56,390 nucleotides of DNA, from assembly GCA_964609085.1 (NCBI GenBank), contig CAZSRZ010000017.1, forward strand, positions 1-56,390, in the 5' to 3' direction. Each line of letters begins with the position of its first letter. Position 1 is the first letter of the stretch. The stretch comes from JANPLG01 sp964609085 (GTDB lineage: Bacteria; Armatimonadota; SYMT01). Positions 8,484 to 17,578 of this stretch are shown here, piece after piece. The position numbers and the translations under genes are program-made. A model generated the notes under the pieces. It did not search any database, was not told the DNA's origin, and saw only the letters and a list, made by a program, of their open reading frames with translations.

Positions 8484-9977
8484 TCAGCCCGTGACGGTCC
8501 GGAATCGGGCGTAGGCGTCATCCCACCCGGATCCCCCCGCAGGGTCGTACTGCAGTAGTTCGCAAGACCGGCGAACGACGAGCCGTGCTTCGGCAAAGTC
8601 GATGAGTTCCAAACCGACAGCCTGCCCCAGAATGTTCCCCATTGCCGTGGCCTCGGTCGGCCCCACGATCACCGGTGCCCGGATCGCCTCCGCGACAAGC
8701 CGGCATAACAGCCGGTTCTGCGTGCCGCCGCCCACCATGTGCAGAACTCTGAGGCGCCGACCGAGGATGGATTGGAGTTCGTCCCAGCGGCGCCGCACGG
8801 TGAGTGCGATCCCTTCGAGTGCCGTGCGGACAATCTCGCCGGCCCCGTTCGGTACCGTCTGCCCGGACCGGCGGCAGTACTCCACAATCCGGTCAGGCAT
8901 CGGCCCCGGATGCGCGAACGCGGCGTCGTCTGGGTCGATGCAGGCAACGTGGGGTTGAGCGCCCTCGGCAAGGGCCGCCAGTTGCGCCCATGTGAACTCG
9001 TCTCCCCGCTCTCGCCAATACCGGCGGCACTCCTGCACCAGCCACAGCCCCGTGATGTTGCGGAGGAGGCGTGTCGTCCCGCGCACGCCGCCCTCATTGC
9101 TGAATCCGGCGTCAAGGACGGACGGATCGAGATAGGGCTGGGCGACTTCCGCCCCAAAGAGGCACCACGTGCCCGTACTCAGGAAGGCCCAGTCCGACCC
9201 CTGCCCCGGCGTCGCCACGACGGCGGAGGCGGTGTCGTGGGTGGGTGGGCAGATGATTCGTACGCCATCCCCACACCCGGTCTCATCCGCCACCGACGGC
9301 CGCAGCGGTCCGCAGTCCGTGGCGGCGGGCACGATTTCGGGGAGAAAGTGGTCCGGCACTGCCATCCGACGGAGCAAGTCGCGATCCCATCCCCCCTCCG
9401 TGGCGGAAACGAACTGCGTCGTGCTGGCATTCGTGGCCTCGATGGTCCGGCTGCCGCAAAGCCAGTAGTGGAACAGGTCAGGCATCAGGAGCAGGCATTG
9501 CGCCCGCCGCAGAGATCCCGGATCGTCGCGCGTTGCGGCGAAGAGTTGGAACAACGTGTTCAACTCCATGAACTGGAGGCCTGTCCGCGCAAAGATCTCC
9601 GCCCGCGGTACTCGGGCGAAGGCACTCGGGAGTACGCCGGTCGTCCGGGCGTCGCGATAGGCGATCGGCAGCTCCACCAATCGCCCGTGCTCATCGAGAA
9701 GGGCATAGTCGACTCCCCACGTATCGACGCCGATCGATGCGGGGCGGCCATGCCTGCCGACGGACGAACGCACGCCCGTGAGAATCTCGCGCCAGAGTGA
9801 CGGCGCGTCCCAGTGCAGCGTACGGCCGGTGTCATGAGGGATGTAGACCGGCAGGTTGTCGAACCGGTGCGCCTCGGTGAGTTCCAGCCCAAGGCCGTTC
9901 TTTCCGCCCGAGAGGATGCCCGTGAGCACCCGGCCACCACTTGCTCCCAGATCGACGGCAACGAGCTTCAGGTCCAT
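8484..9977 (-). CDS. rhaB: Rhamnulokinase (FGGY sugar kinase)
   Basis: 497 residues, the usual rhamnulokinase length. It begins with the ATP-phosphate motif of the actin-like sugar kinases (VAVDLGASGGRV, residues 6-17). It contains the GVDTWGVDYALLD strand and the catalytic Asp in PPTHDTASAV, with the second-domain HMVGGGTQN motif near residue 410. It would phosphorylate L-rhamnulose. RhaA and RhaD are not in the window, so substrate is inferred from family resemblance. Start 9977 is preceded by GAGGG; a longer reading to 10121 has no support. It is co-transcribed with tilS and divergent from the RmlB-like gene. Confidence 0.87.
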   Translation of the reverse strand: MDLKLVAVDLGASGGRVLTGILSGGKNGLGLELTEAHRFDNLPVYIPHDTGRTLHWDAPSLWREILTGVRSSVGRHGRPASIGVDTWGVDYALLDEHGRLVELPIAYRDARTTGVLPSAFARVPRAEIFARTGLQFMELNTLFQLFAATRDDPGSLRRAQCLLLMPDLFHYWLCGSRTIEATNASTTQFVSATEGGWDRDLLRRMAVPDHFLPEIVPAATDCGPLRPSVADETGCGDGVRIICPPTHDTASAVVATPGQGSDWAFLSTGTWCLFGAEVAQPYLDPSVLDAGFSNEGGVRGTTRLLRNITGLWLVQECRRYWRERGDEFTWAQLAALAEGAQPHVACIDPDDAAFAHPGPMPDRIVEYCRRSGQTVPNGAGEIVRTALEGIALTVRRRWDELQSILGRRLRVLHMVGGGTQNRLLCRLVAEAIRAPVIVGPTEATAMGNILGQAVGLELIDFAEARLVVRRSCELLQYDPAGGSGWDDAYARFRTVTG

Positions 9978-10180
9978 ACATCCCTCATCGGCGGCACCTC
10001 CAACCGGACGCCTGCCTAACACTTGTAAGCCGGGTCTGCCGGCTCCTGCTCCGCGGACGCCTCCGATCACGTCCGAGCCAACCCTCATGCCCGGGTTCAA
10101 GGGGAGGGCAGCTTCATCCACGTGCGATACAACTGCAGGCCCGCGGCCGGCGGACGGCGGGCCGCGAGAGAGCGGGGTAT

Positions 10181-11194
10181 ATGAACATCCTGGTCACCGG
10201 CAGCGCCGGGTTTATCGGTTCGAACTTCGTACGCTACTGGCTCGAGAAGTACGAGCACGACACCGTCATCGGCTACGACCTACTCACCTACGCAGGGAAT
10301 CTCGAGAGCCTGACGGATGTCGTCGAGCGCTTCAGTGACCGGTACGCCTTCGTCCGCGGGGACATTCGGAACACCGACCTGCTCGTCCACCTCCTCAGCT
10401 CGAGGGGCGTTGACGCCGTCGTGAACTTCGCGGCCGAGAGCCACAACAGCCGGGCAGTCCTCGGCCCTGCCGCCTTCTTCGAAACCAACGTCCTCGGCAC
10501 CCAGGGGCTGATGGAGGCGTGCCGCCTGGCGAAGACGCCGCGCGTTCACCATGTCAGCACGTGCGAAGTCTTCGGAGATCTGGATCTCGATAGCCCTGAC
10601 AGCTTCAGCGAGGAGCATCCGTACCGTCCGCGCACACCGTACAACGCCGCAAAGGCAGGGGGCGATTTCGTCGTGCGCAGCTACCAGGAGACCTTTGGCC
10701 TGGCCGCGACCATCTCCACCTGCGCCAACAACTTCGGTCCCTACCAGTTTCCGGAAAAGCTGATCCCGCTCTTCGCGACCAACGCCATGGAGGACCGGCC
10801 TTTACCCCTGTACAAGAGCAGCGCCAACCGGCGGGAGTGGCTCTACGTCACCGACCACTGTGTCGCCATCGACCTGATCCTGAAGCAAGGCCGCATCGGT
10901 GAGCTGTACAACATCGGCAGCGGGATCGAGCTCAGCGTTGAGGAGATCACCGACCACATCCTGCGGCTGCTTGGAAAGCCCGATTCACTGAAGACCTACG
11001 TCCCGGATCGCCCTGGGCACGATCGACGCTACCTGCTGAATAGCTCGAAGGTGCGCTCTGAACTCGGCTGGTCGCCGGCTGTCGATTTCGCCGAAGGGAT
11101 GGAGCGCACGGTTGCCTGGTATCAGGCGAACGAAGCGTGGTGGCGACCCTTGAAGCAGCGGCTCGCGGTGCAGGAGGGGGCCTGGGGGCGCTAG
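10181..11194 (+). CDS. RmlB-like NDP-sugar 4,6-dehydratase with altered active site
   Basis: 337 residues, an extended short-chain dehydrogenase/reductase. The NAD-binding motif TGSAGFIG is at residues 6-13 and the Y-x3-K pair at Tyr154/Lys158. Overall pattern and length fit dTDP-glucose 4,6-dehydratase (RmlB), which makes the 4-keto-6-deoxy intermediate of rhamnose synthesis. Two deviations stand out. The catalytic Thr-Asp-Glu triad reads Thr127-Cys128-Glu129 (codon TGC at 10562), and the usual SHVDRS motif reads S-H-N-S-R-A (87-92). The dehydrating Asp is therefore missing. It could be a variant subfamily or act as an epimerase or on another nucleotide sugar. GCGGGG precedes the ATG. rmlA, rmlC and rmlD are not adjacent. 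Confidence 0.8.
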   Translation: MNILVTGSAGFIGSNFVRYWLEKYEHDTVIGYDLLTYAGNLESLTDVVERFSDRYAFVRGDIRNTDLLVHLLSSRGVDAVVNFAAESHNSRAVLGPAAFFETNVLGTQGLMEACRLAKTPRVHHVSTCEVFGDLDLDSPDSFSEEHPYRPRTPYNAAKAGGDFVVRSYQETFGLAATISTCANNFGPYQFPEKLIPLFATNAMEDRPLPLYKSSANRREWLYVTDHCVAIDLILKQGRIGELYNIGSGIELSVEEITDHILRLLGKPDSLKTYVPDRPGHDRRYLLNSSKVRSELGWSPAVDFAEGMERTVAWYQANEAWWRPLKQRLAVQEGAWGR

Positions 11195-11240
11195 GCCGCG
11201 GCGAACAATCCGAGGGGAGGCGTCCTCACAGGCGTGCGCG

Positions 11241-11249
11241 TGGTATACT
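11241..11249 (+). promoter_or_regulatory. Extended -10 promoter candidate for cysS
   Basis: TGG-TATACT is a near-consensus -10 with TGn extension. A transcript would start about 28 bases before the cysS ATG. No clear -35 is visible 17 bases upstream. No T-box-like leader fits in the short interval. Confidence 0.45.
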
Positions 11250-11283
11250 GCTAGGCCTCTCAGTACCGCCGACGAGCCAGCGA

Positions 11284-12762
11284 ATGGGCCTGCGAATCTA
11301 CAACACCCTCAGCCGGGAGAAGGAAGAATTCACCCCCATCCAGCATGGCCGGGTGAACATCTACGTCTGCGGCCCCACCGTCTACGATGCGCCTCACATC
11401 GGGCACGCGAAGTCCTACATCTCGTTCGACATCGTCGTCCGCTATCTGCGACACGTCGGATTCGACGTGCTCTACGTGCAGAACATCACGGACGTCGGGC
11501 ACCTCGTCGGGGACGTCGACGAGGGCGAGAGCAAGGTGGAGAAGCGAGCCCGCGAGCGTCGGCTCGTGCCGATGGCGCTGGTGGAGACCTGCACGCGGCA
11601 GTACTTCGAAGCGATGGACTCCCTCGGTGTCCTGCGCCCTGATATCTCCCCGCGAGCCACCGGCCATATCCCGGAGATGATTGAGCTCATCGAACGTCTC
11701 ATCGCTGCCGGTCACGCCTACGAGGCGGACGGGAACGTCTACTTCAGCGTGGAGACGGATCCTGACTACGGTCGGCTCTCCCGCCGCCGCCTGGATGACC
11801 AGGAGGCAGGCAGCCGTGTGGAACCGGGGGCGGGCAAGCGCAACCCGGCCGACTTCGCCCTCTGGAAGAACGCCACGGGCTCCGGGCACCTGATGAACTG
11901 GCGCTCCCCGTGGAGCGTCGGCTACCCGGGCTGGCACATCGAATGCTCGGCAATGGCGATGAAGTACCTGGGGGAGACCCTCGATATCCACGGCGCTGGG
12001 GTGGACAACATTTTCCCGCACAACGAAGGCGAAGTCGCCCAGAGCGAATGCGCCACCTGCAAACCCTTCGTCCGCTACTGGATGCACAACGGCTCCATCC
12101 TCGTGGGCGGCGAAAAGATGTCCAAGAGCAAGGGTAACTTCAAGACCATCGAGTCCGAGATCGCGCGTCACGGCGCCATGGTCCTGCGTTACTGGGTTCT
12201 CACTAGCCACTACCGCAGCCCAGTGGACTACACCGACCTGGGGATGGAGGACGCGAAGCGCGCCTTCGATCGCTTGCAGACCGCTCGGCGCGAGGCCCAG
12301 CGCTACCTCGGCCTGCCGGAGTCGGGTGGGGCGGACCCCCCCGAGCCGGTTACCGAGTTGGTCGCGGCCACAGCAGCCTGCCGCCGCTCCTTCACGGAGT
12401 CGATGGACGACGACTTCAACACGCCCGGCGCGATTGCGTCGCTGTTTGGCCTCGCCTCGGAGATGAATCGGATCACCGCTGCTGCCACGGCGCGCGGCCG
12501 GTCCGGGGCCGAAGCTGTCACCTCCGCCGCAGCAACCATGGACGAACTCGCTGAAGTGCTGGGGCTGACGCTTTTCACAGCCGCTGCCGGCAACGACAAT
12601 GATCTTGTTGAGCCCCTGGTTGATCTGGTCCTCAAGGCTCGGCAGAGTCTTCGGGGCGCCAGGGATTACGCGGGCTCAGACGCCCTCCGGGACGCACTTA
12701 CTCAACTGGGGATTGTGGTCGAAGATCGACCAGGCGGTGGTTCAACGTGGCGGCGAGCCTGA
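11284..12762 (+). CDS. cysS: Cysteinyl-tRNA synthetase
   Basis: 492 residues, class I aminoacyl-tRNA synthetase. The signature motifs are HIGH at residues 38-41 and KMSKS at 278-282. Zinc-ligand residues typical of CysRS are seen: Cys29 in Y-V-C-G-P and the WHIECSAM segment. The C-terminal DALR-type anticodon-binding helices cover roughly residues 350-490. ATG 11284 gives the family N-terminus (a short strand, then LSREKEEF). A longer reading from 11137 would extend back into the preceding gene. The stop lies just before the VanW gene, so the two may be co-transcribed. Confidence 0.97.
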   Translation: MGLRIYNTLSREKEEFTPIQHGRVNIYVCGPTVYDAPHIGHAKSYISFDIVVRYLRHVGFDVLYVQNITDVGHLVGDVDEGESKVEKRARERRLVPMALVETCTRQYFEAMDSLGVLRPDISPRATGHIPEMIELIERLIAAGHAYEADGNVYFSVETDPDYGRLSRRRLDDQEAGSRVEPGAGKRNPADFALWKNATGSGHLMNWRSPWSVGYPGWHIECSAMAMKYLGETLDIHGAGVDNIFPHNEGEVAQSECATCKPFVRYWMHNGSILVGGEKMSKSKGNFKTIESEIARHGAMVLRYWVLTSHYRSPVDYTDLGMEDAKRAFDRLQTARREAQRYLGLPESGGADPPEPVTELVAATAACRRSFTESMDDDFNTPGAIASLFGLASEMNRITAAATARGRSGAEAVTSAAATMDELAEVLGLTLFTAAAGNDNDLVEPLVDLVLKARQSLRGARDYAGSDALRDALTQLGIVVEDRPGGGSTWRRA

Positions 12763-12785
12763 AGCACGCAGAGCTGGACGTGTCC

Positions 12786-14342
12786 ATGGGCTGGATACGG
12801 GGATTGAGATGGGGAGCCGCAGGTGCGACCGTCGGCGTGATCCTCGCTGTGCTCGTGCTGAACGGCCCCGCGCCTGCCTCACAACCGGGTCTGGTTCCCG
12901 AAGGCGTCACCCTCATGGGCATCCCGGTCGCGGGAGAGTCGGCGGACGGGGTGCGCATCATCGCGGCTGAGTTGTCGGAGCGGATGCTGCGGCATCCCCT
13001 GACGGTTCGGTGTGGCACCCGCACTCTGGCCACGACACCGGGTAATCTGGGCGCCGCAGTCGATGTGGAGGCTGCCGTTAAGGCCGCACTCGCGCCCATC
13101 GTTCAGCCGGCCGGGTTTTTCGACCGGCTTCGCGAGCGGTTTTCGCGGCCCGAGGTGCCGGACGTGCCCCTGGTCCTGACGGTGACCGAGCCCGCACTGC
13201 GCCGCGGCCTCACACGATTCGCCATACGCTGTGGACTGGAGTCTCGGGATGCGCGCCTGACAAAGGTGAACGGCAAGTTCGTCCGAACACCCGCGCGTCC
13301 CGGCAGGGAACTGGACTTCCCGGCAATGGCGACCGGCCTCCAGGGATTGCTCGACGCTCCCGAGCTGCGAAGGGGCCTGGCCGAGTCGCTCGACCTGACG
13401 ATCGACACCGGGGACTGGTTGAAGTCGAGAGCCCCGCTGTCCCTGACTGCCCCGACCCGGGCGGCGGCTCCGCGCATCGGTGAGAAGGAACTGAAGCCGA
13501 TCACAGCCAGACTCGCCAGCTACTCCACTGGCCTGGGCGGCAGCAGCCGCAATCGGGTGCACAACGTCAGCCTCGCATGCGCGGCCATCGACGGCACTGT
13601 TCTCCTGCCGGGGGACGTGTTTTCCTACAACGACGTGGTTGGACCGCGAGTACCCTCAGCCGGCTTCAAGGAAGCGCCCGTCATCATTCGCGGGGAGTTA
13701 CAGCCGGGCCTGGGCGGGGGAATCTGCCAGGTGAGCAGCACCCTCTACAATGCCATTCTCCTGGCGGATCTGCAGATCGTGCGCCGAAGCCACCACGCCT
13801 TTCCCGTGCACTACCTGCCCGCGGGGCAGGATGCCACCGTGGTGGATGGCGCGATCGATTTCCGGTTCAAGAACTCACTGAAGTATCCGGTCGCCATTGA
13901 CGCCAAAGCCACCCGGGGCAGAGTCACGTTCCACGTTTACGGGCATCCGGACGAGAAGCGGGACGTCGTTCTGGAGCGGAGCGGGATTTCGTTGGTGGGT
14001 GCCGGCATGAGCACCGTGGCGGACCCGCGGTTGCCCGTGGGGAAGCGGGTCGTCGAAAAACGGGCGCGTTCCGGGCAGCGGGTCACCCTCACCAGGATCG
14101 TAAGGCGGGACGGCGTGGAGCTTCGGCGCGAGGTGGTTAGCCGGGACTACTACCGCCCATTCGATGGGATTGTGCGCGTGGGGTCTCGCGTGGCGGACGC
14201 ATCCCCGAAAAAGCCGGGCACTCCACTCGGTGGTTCGCCATTGGCGACGACGCCCGGCGGACCGGAGCGACCGGCACCGACGACTCCGGCGGCGGCGGGC
14301 ACCCCGCCGCTTGCGCCAGGCGGCACTGCCGGCTCCCGCTAA
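12786..14342 (+). CDS. VanW family protein with signal anchor
   Basis: 518 residues. It begins with a signal peptide or anchor (hydrophobic residues 10-26). The middle resembles the PG_binding_4/YoaR region that precedes VanW in Gram-positive proteins. The VanW domain spans about residues 240-400, with the SYSTGLGG start, PGDVFSYND, GGGICQVSSTLYNA and a DFRFKN strand. A short G5-like region with GQRVTLTR follows near residue 430, then a Pro/Thr-rich tail. VanW proteins occur with vancomycin-resistance and cell-wall loci but have no proven activity; an extracellular peptidoglycan role is likely. GTG 12747, overlapping cysS, is an alternative start. Confidence 0.9.
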   Translation: MGWIRGLRWGAAGATVGVILAVLVLNGPAPASQPGLVPEGVTLMGIPVAGESADGVRIIAAELSERMLRHPLTVRCGTRTLATTPGNLGAAVDVEAAVKAALAPIVQPAGFFDRLRERFSRPEVPDVPLVLTVTEPALRRGLTRFAIRCGLESRDARLTKVNGKFVRTPARPGRELDFPAMATGLQGLLDAPELRRGLAESLDLTIDTGDWLKSRAPLSLTAPTRAAAPRIGEKELKPITARLASYSTGLGGSSRNRVHNVSLACAAIDGTVLLPGDVFSYNDVVGPRVPSAGFKEAPVIIRGELQPGLGGGICQVSSTLYNAILLADLQIVRRSHHAFPVHYLPAGQDATVVDGAIDFRFKNSLKYPVAIDAKATRGRVTFHVYGHPDEKRDVVLERSGISLVGAGMSTVADPRLPVGKRVVEKRARSGQRVTLTRIVRRDGVELRREVVSRDYYRPFDGIVRVGSRVADASPKKPGTPLGGSPLATTPGGPERPAPTTPAAAGTPPLAPGGTAGSR

Positions 14343-14363
14343 TCTACGTTCGAGGGTAGGCCC

Positions 14364-15356
14364 GTGCGTGCGCTCGTGCTGGGCGGAACTGGATTCTTGA
14401 GCTCGGCCATCACCACAACGCTTTGCACGGCGGGCTGGGACGTCACCGTCCTCACGCGGGGGGAACGACCCGTGCCGCCCGAGTGCAGCCAGTTACGGGC
14501 GAACCGTCGTGACGCGGACGCACTTTCCGAAGCCCTGCAGGGCCGGGTGTTCGATCTGGTGGTGGACGCCATCTGCTACTCCCCGGGGGACGCCCACGGT
14601 GCCCTGCGAGCACTCGCTGGACGCGTCGGGCATTACGTCGCCATCAGCACTGATTTCGTCTACGGGCCCATCCGGCGACTGCCGACCCTCGAGTCCGACC
14701 CGACCCAGGCGTTGAACCACTACGGCCGCCAGAAGGCTGCGGCGGAAGAAGTACTCCTCCAGGCCTGGATCGAAGAGGAGTTCCCGGTGTCGATTCTCCG
14801 CCCTCCGCACATCATGGGAGCGGGGGGCCACCTGGGAACAGGTTCGCTGACGGGGCGGGACCCGATGTTGCTCGACAGGCTTGAGCGCGGTGGCCCTCTC
14901 ATGCTGTTGGACGGCGGAGCCCTTCTGATCCAGCCCGTGTTGCACCGGGACGTCGCCGCTGCCTGTCTGGCGGTGGCCGGCAGGTCGAACTGCCGAGGGC
15001 AGGTCTACAACGTAGCCGGGCCTGATTGCGTCACCACCCGTCGATACTACGAAGTGATCGCGGCCACGGTCGGCGTCAGCGAGCCCCGGATTGAGCCACT
15101 CCCAGCCCCGCTGTTCGTGGCGGCCTTTCCGGATCGGGCGCCCTTTGCCCAGCACAGAATGTACTCGGTGGAGTTGCTCCACGCACACACCGGCTACCGT
15201 CCCGCCACCCCCTTTGACCATGCCGTGTTTGAGATGGTGGATTGGCTTCAGTCGAGTGGCGCGGCAGAGCGGTACTCCCCGGGGGACGCGGAACTGCAAC
15301 TCACGGGCCTGTGGGACGCGTACTCCGACCATGTCGGCCGCGTTCTGCTTTCCTGA
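14364..15356 (+). CDS. NAD-dependent epimerase/dehydratase family protein
   Basis: 330 residues, atypical or extended short-chain dehydrogenase. The N-terminus carries the dinucleotide motif GGTGFLS (residues 7-13) and a TRG segment at the end of strand 2, which suggests NADP preference. The catalytic pair is in H-Y-G-R-Q-K near residues 119-124, with the upstream STDFVYG strand. The substrate-binding half includes PVLHRDVA and a VYNVAGPD strand, as in sugar-nucleotide epimerases and chloroplast CSP41-like proteins. The exact substrate is not readable. The GTG start follows GAGGGTAGG. It lies 21 bases after the VanW gene, on the same strand. Confidence 0.87.
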   Translation: MRALVLGGTGFLSSAITTTLCTAGWDVTVLTRGERPVPPECSQLRANRRDADALSEALQGRVFDLVVDAICYSPGDAHGALRALAGRVGHYVAISTDFVYGPIRRLPTLESDPTQALNHYGRQKAAAEEVLLQAWIEEEFPVSILRPPHIMGAGGHLGTGSLTGRDPMLLDRLERGGPLMLLDGGALLIQPVLHRDVAAACLAVAGRSNCRGQVYNVAGPDCVTTRRYYEVIAATVGVSEPRIEPLPAPLFVAAFPDRAPFAQHRMYSVELLHAHTGYRPATPFDHAVFEMVDWLQSSGAAERYSPGDAELQLTGLWDAYSDHVGRVLLS

Positions 15357-15444
15357 CGGCGGCTATCGGGTGGCGCCGGTGGTGTCTCATTTCCATGTCG
15401 CACCATCGCTGGAATGGCCGGGGAACCAGGCGGGAGCAGGCGAG

Positions 15445-15636
15445 ATGACTATCGACGATCGCACCAGACAACGCATCGATCGCTGGGTTCGGGAGCAGGG
15501 GCGAAACGAGTTCGGCGATCCACCGGGCACGGCCTACGTAGGCGGCACGCCGCTGTTCAACGAGATGACCGGTCGACGGCAGGACCGATACGAGTACATC
15601 TTGAAGCGACACCCGGAACTTCGAGACGGCGAGTGA
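15445..15636 (+). CDS. Small 63-residue hypothetical protein
   Basis: The ATG at 15445 follows GGAGCAGGCGAG, giving a 63-residue soluble protein. It contains the pattern N-E-F-G-D-P-x-G-T-x-Y-x-GGTPLF (about residues 20-38) and ends with a YEYILKRHPEL helix. The codon use matches its neighbours and the central motif looks constrained, which supports a real gene. I recall similar short, uncharacterised proteins in several phyla but cannot name a family. A longer in-frame reading from 15091 lies inside the preceding epimerase gene and is rejected. Confidence 0.7.
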   Translation: MTIDDRTRQRIDRWVREQGRNEFGDPPGTAYVGGTPLFNEMTGRRQDRYEYILKRHPELRDGE

Positions 15637-15676
15637 CCCGGTTCCCGGTGGACCTCCGCGCGAAAGGGGTAGGGCC

Positions 15677-17452
15677 ATGAGGAAGATCCGAACGGCTCGG
15701 CTGGCGCAAGGCGTCATGGCGGCTGCGCTCGTCATTTCCGCCACGCCGATTCTCGCCACGCTGTTGAGCGACTGGTGGAGCGCTACCCATCTGGCCGCCG
15801 CTTCGGGCACGCCGACGTCGATCCCGGGGGAGGTAGTCCTGGATCTCCAGGATCGACTGTCGCAGAGCCAGGTGGATCGGTTGGCGCGGACCTTCGGGCT
15901 CACCCTCATCGGCAACAGCCCGCAGAGCAACGCCGCCAGGCTCTATCGCGCCCGCGTCACCCCCGGGTCCGAGGCGTCCCTCCTGGCACGGCTCCGCCGC
16001 GAAAAGGAATTGGAAGCGGCGTCGGTGAGCTACGTGTACTCCCTGCCCGCCGGAGAGGAGCGATCAAGCGTGGTCTCATCCCTGGCCGGTCCGCGGTCCG
16101 GCACCCCGAACGATCCGCTCTACCCGAAACAATGGAACATGCGGATGGTTGGTGCCGAAGCAGCCTGGAACCGCTCCCGCGGCGCAAAGGTCATCGTCGC
16201 GGTGATCGACACGGGCGTCTGCTTCGAAGAGTCGGATCGGGGCCACCAACACCGCGACCTGGCTGGCACCAACTTCGTCGCCGGCTATGATTTCGTCCAC
16301 GACGACGCGCACCCCAACGACGACCACGGTCACGGTACTCACGTTGCCGGGACCATCGCCGAGACGACCAACAACGGCGAAGGAGCGGTCGGGCTTGCGC
16401 ACGAGTCGGTGATTATGCCGATCAAGGTGCTGGACGAATCCGGGCGCGGGACGACGGCCGACATTGCGGATGCCATCCGTTTCGCCGCTGATCACGGGGC
16501 GCGGGTCATCAACATGAGCCTGGGCAGCCCGATGCCGGATCAGGTCTTGCAGAGCGCCTGTGCCTACGCGTCCAAAAAGGGCGTGCTCATCGTCTGCGCT
16601 GCGGGGAACAGCGGGGGTGGACCGGTCGGTTACCCCGCCGGGTACTCGGAGTGCCTGGCGGTGAGCGCTGTAGGCCCAACCGGAAAGTTGACCCGCTACT
16701 CGTCCGTGGGTAGGCAGATCGCGATCGCGGCGCCTGGCGGCGACACCTCCGGGGGGGCTGACGGCGGCATCCTGCAAAACGTCTCGATCCCCGAGGATGA
16801 CGGAAGCTGGACCGACACCTACGGTGCCTTCCAGGGGACGTCGATGGCGAGCCCGCACGTGGCAGCCACGGCCGCGCTTCTCTTTGCCGGTGGGGTGAAG
16901 GACGCTCCCACCGTGCGCCGCATCCTACAGGACGGTGCGGCGCGGCGCGAACCGGCCGTTCACTACGGCGCGGGCCTGCTGGACGCGGCGCGATCGCTCG
17001 CGATCGCCGAGACCGCGGGTCGAGACTCTCTGCTGCGGATGATGGTTACATTGCTCGCCGGGCTGACCGGCCTCGGGGTTGGCATCGTCCGTCACGGTGT
17101 CAAACAACTCCTGGTGCTGCCGTTTGTGCCCGTGGGGCTGGCGATGGGGTTGCTCGGCCCCGATCTGCTGTTCGCGTGGCTCGGCTACGGTTCGCCGTTC
17201 AACCTGATCATCCATAGCGCTCTCATACCGCTCTACCTCTTGTGGGAGGTGGGCAACCGGCCCCTCTACCGGTTCGTGGCGGCGATGGGGCTGGGGATGG
17301 GGGTTCACCTCTGCTGGGATGCGGTGCAGCGGCAAGCACCCTTCGCGGGCGTCTACCCGGAACACGCCCTGCCGTGGCTCTGGCTGAATGCGCTCCTGGC
17401 GGTCATCATCGCAGGGGTTGCCTGGCGGCGGTCGGAAGCGGCGGAAGCCTGA
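15677..17452 (+). CDS. Subtilisin-like serine protease with C-terminal membrane domain
   Basis: 591 residues. Order: signal peptide (residues 12-32), an I9-like propeptide region (about 48-120), then an S8 peptidase domain with Asp178 (AVIDTG), His219 (HGTHVAG) and Ser389 (GTSMASPHVA), all intact. After residue 455 the protein continues into four or five hydrophobic helices (up to about residue 583), unlike most secreted subtilases. The topology suggests a protease tethered to the membrane with its catalytic domain outside. GGGGTAGGG precedes the ATG. Possible roles are processing of envelope proteins or signal proteins. The partners are not identifiable here. Confidence 0.93.
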   Translation: MRKIRTARLAQGVMAAALVISATPILATLLSDWWSATHLAAASGTPTSIPGEVVLDLQDRLSQSQVDRLARTFGLTLIGNSPQSNAARLYRARVTPGSEASLLARLRREKELEAASVSYVYSLPAGEERSSVVSSLAGPRSGTPNDPLYPKQWNMRMVGAEAAWNRSRGAKVIVAVIDTGVCFEESDRGHQHRDLAGTNFVAGYDFVHDDAHPNDDHGHGTHVAGTIAETTNNGEGAVGLAHESVIMPIKVLDESGRGTTADIADAIRFAADHGARVINMSLGSPMPDQVLQSACAYASKKGVLIVCAAGNSGGGPVGYPAGYSECLAVSAVGPTGKLTRYSSVGRQIAIAAPGGDTSGGADGGILQNVSIPEDDGSWTDTYGAFQGTSMASPHVAATAALLFAGGVKDAPTVRRILQDGAARREPAVHYGAGLLDAARSLAIAETAGRDSLLRMMVTLLAGLTGLGVGIVRHGVKQLLVLPFVPVGLAMGLLGPDLLFAWLGYGSPFNLIIHSALIPLYLLWEVGNRPLYRFVAAMGLGMGVHLCWDAVQRQAPFAGVYPEHALPWLWLNALLAVIIAGVAWRRSEAAEA

Positions 17453-17578
17453 GGCCGCGACACGCCTCGCCGGAGCAGATCCGGCAGGAGCGCACCGGCT
17501 CATCGGCGAACCTCTCACCCGGGCGGCGACGCATCGGGCGTCGGTGCCGCGCGAGTGCGCCAGGTTCAGGAGCAGCGG

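Noticed and set aside
9978..10180. Short upstream extensions of rhaB and the RmlB-like gene
   Set aside because: The intergenic region between the divergent genes has good ribosome sites only at the inner starts (9977 and 10181).
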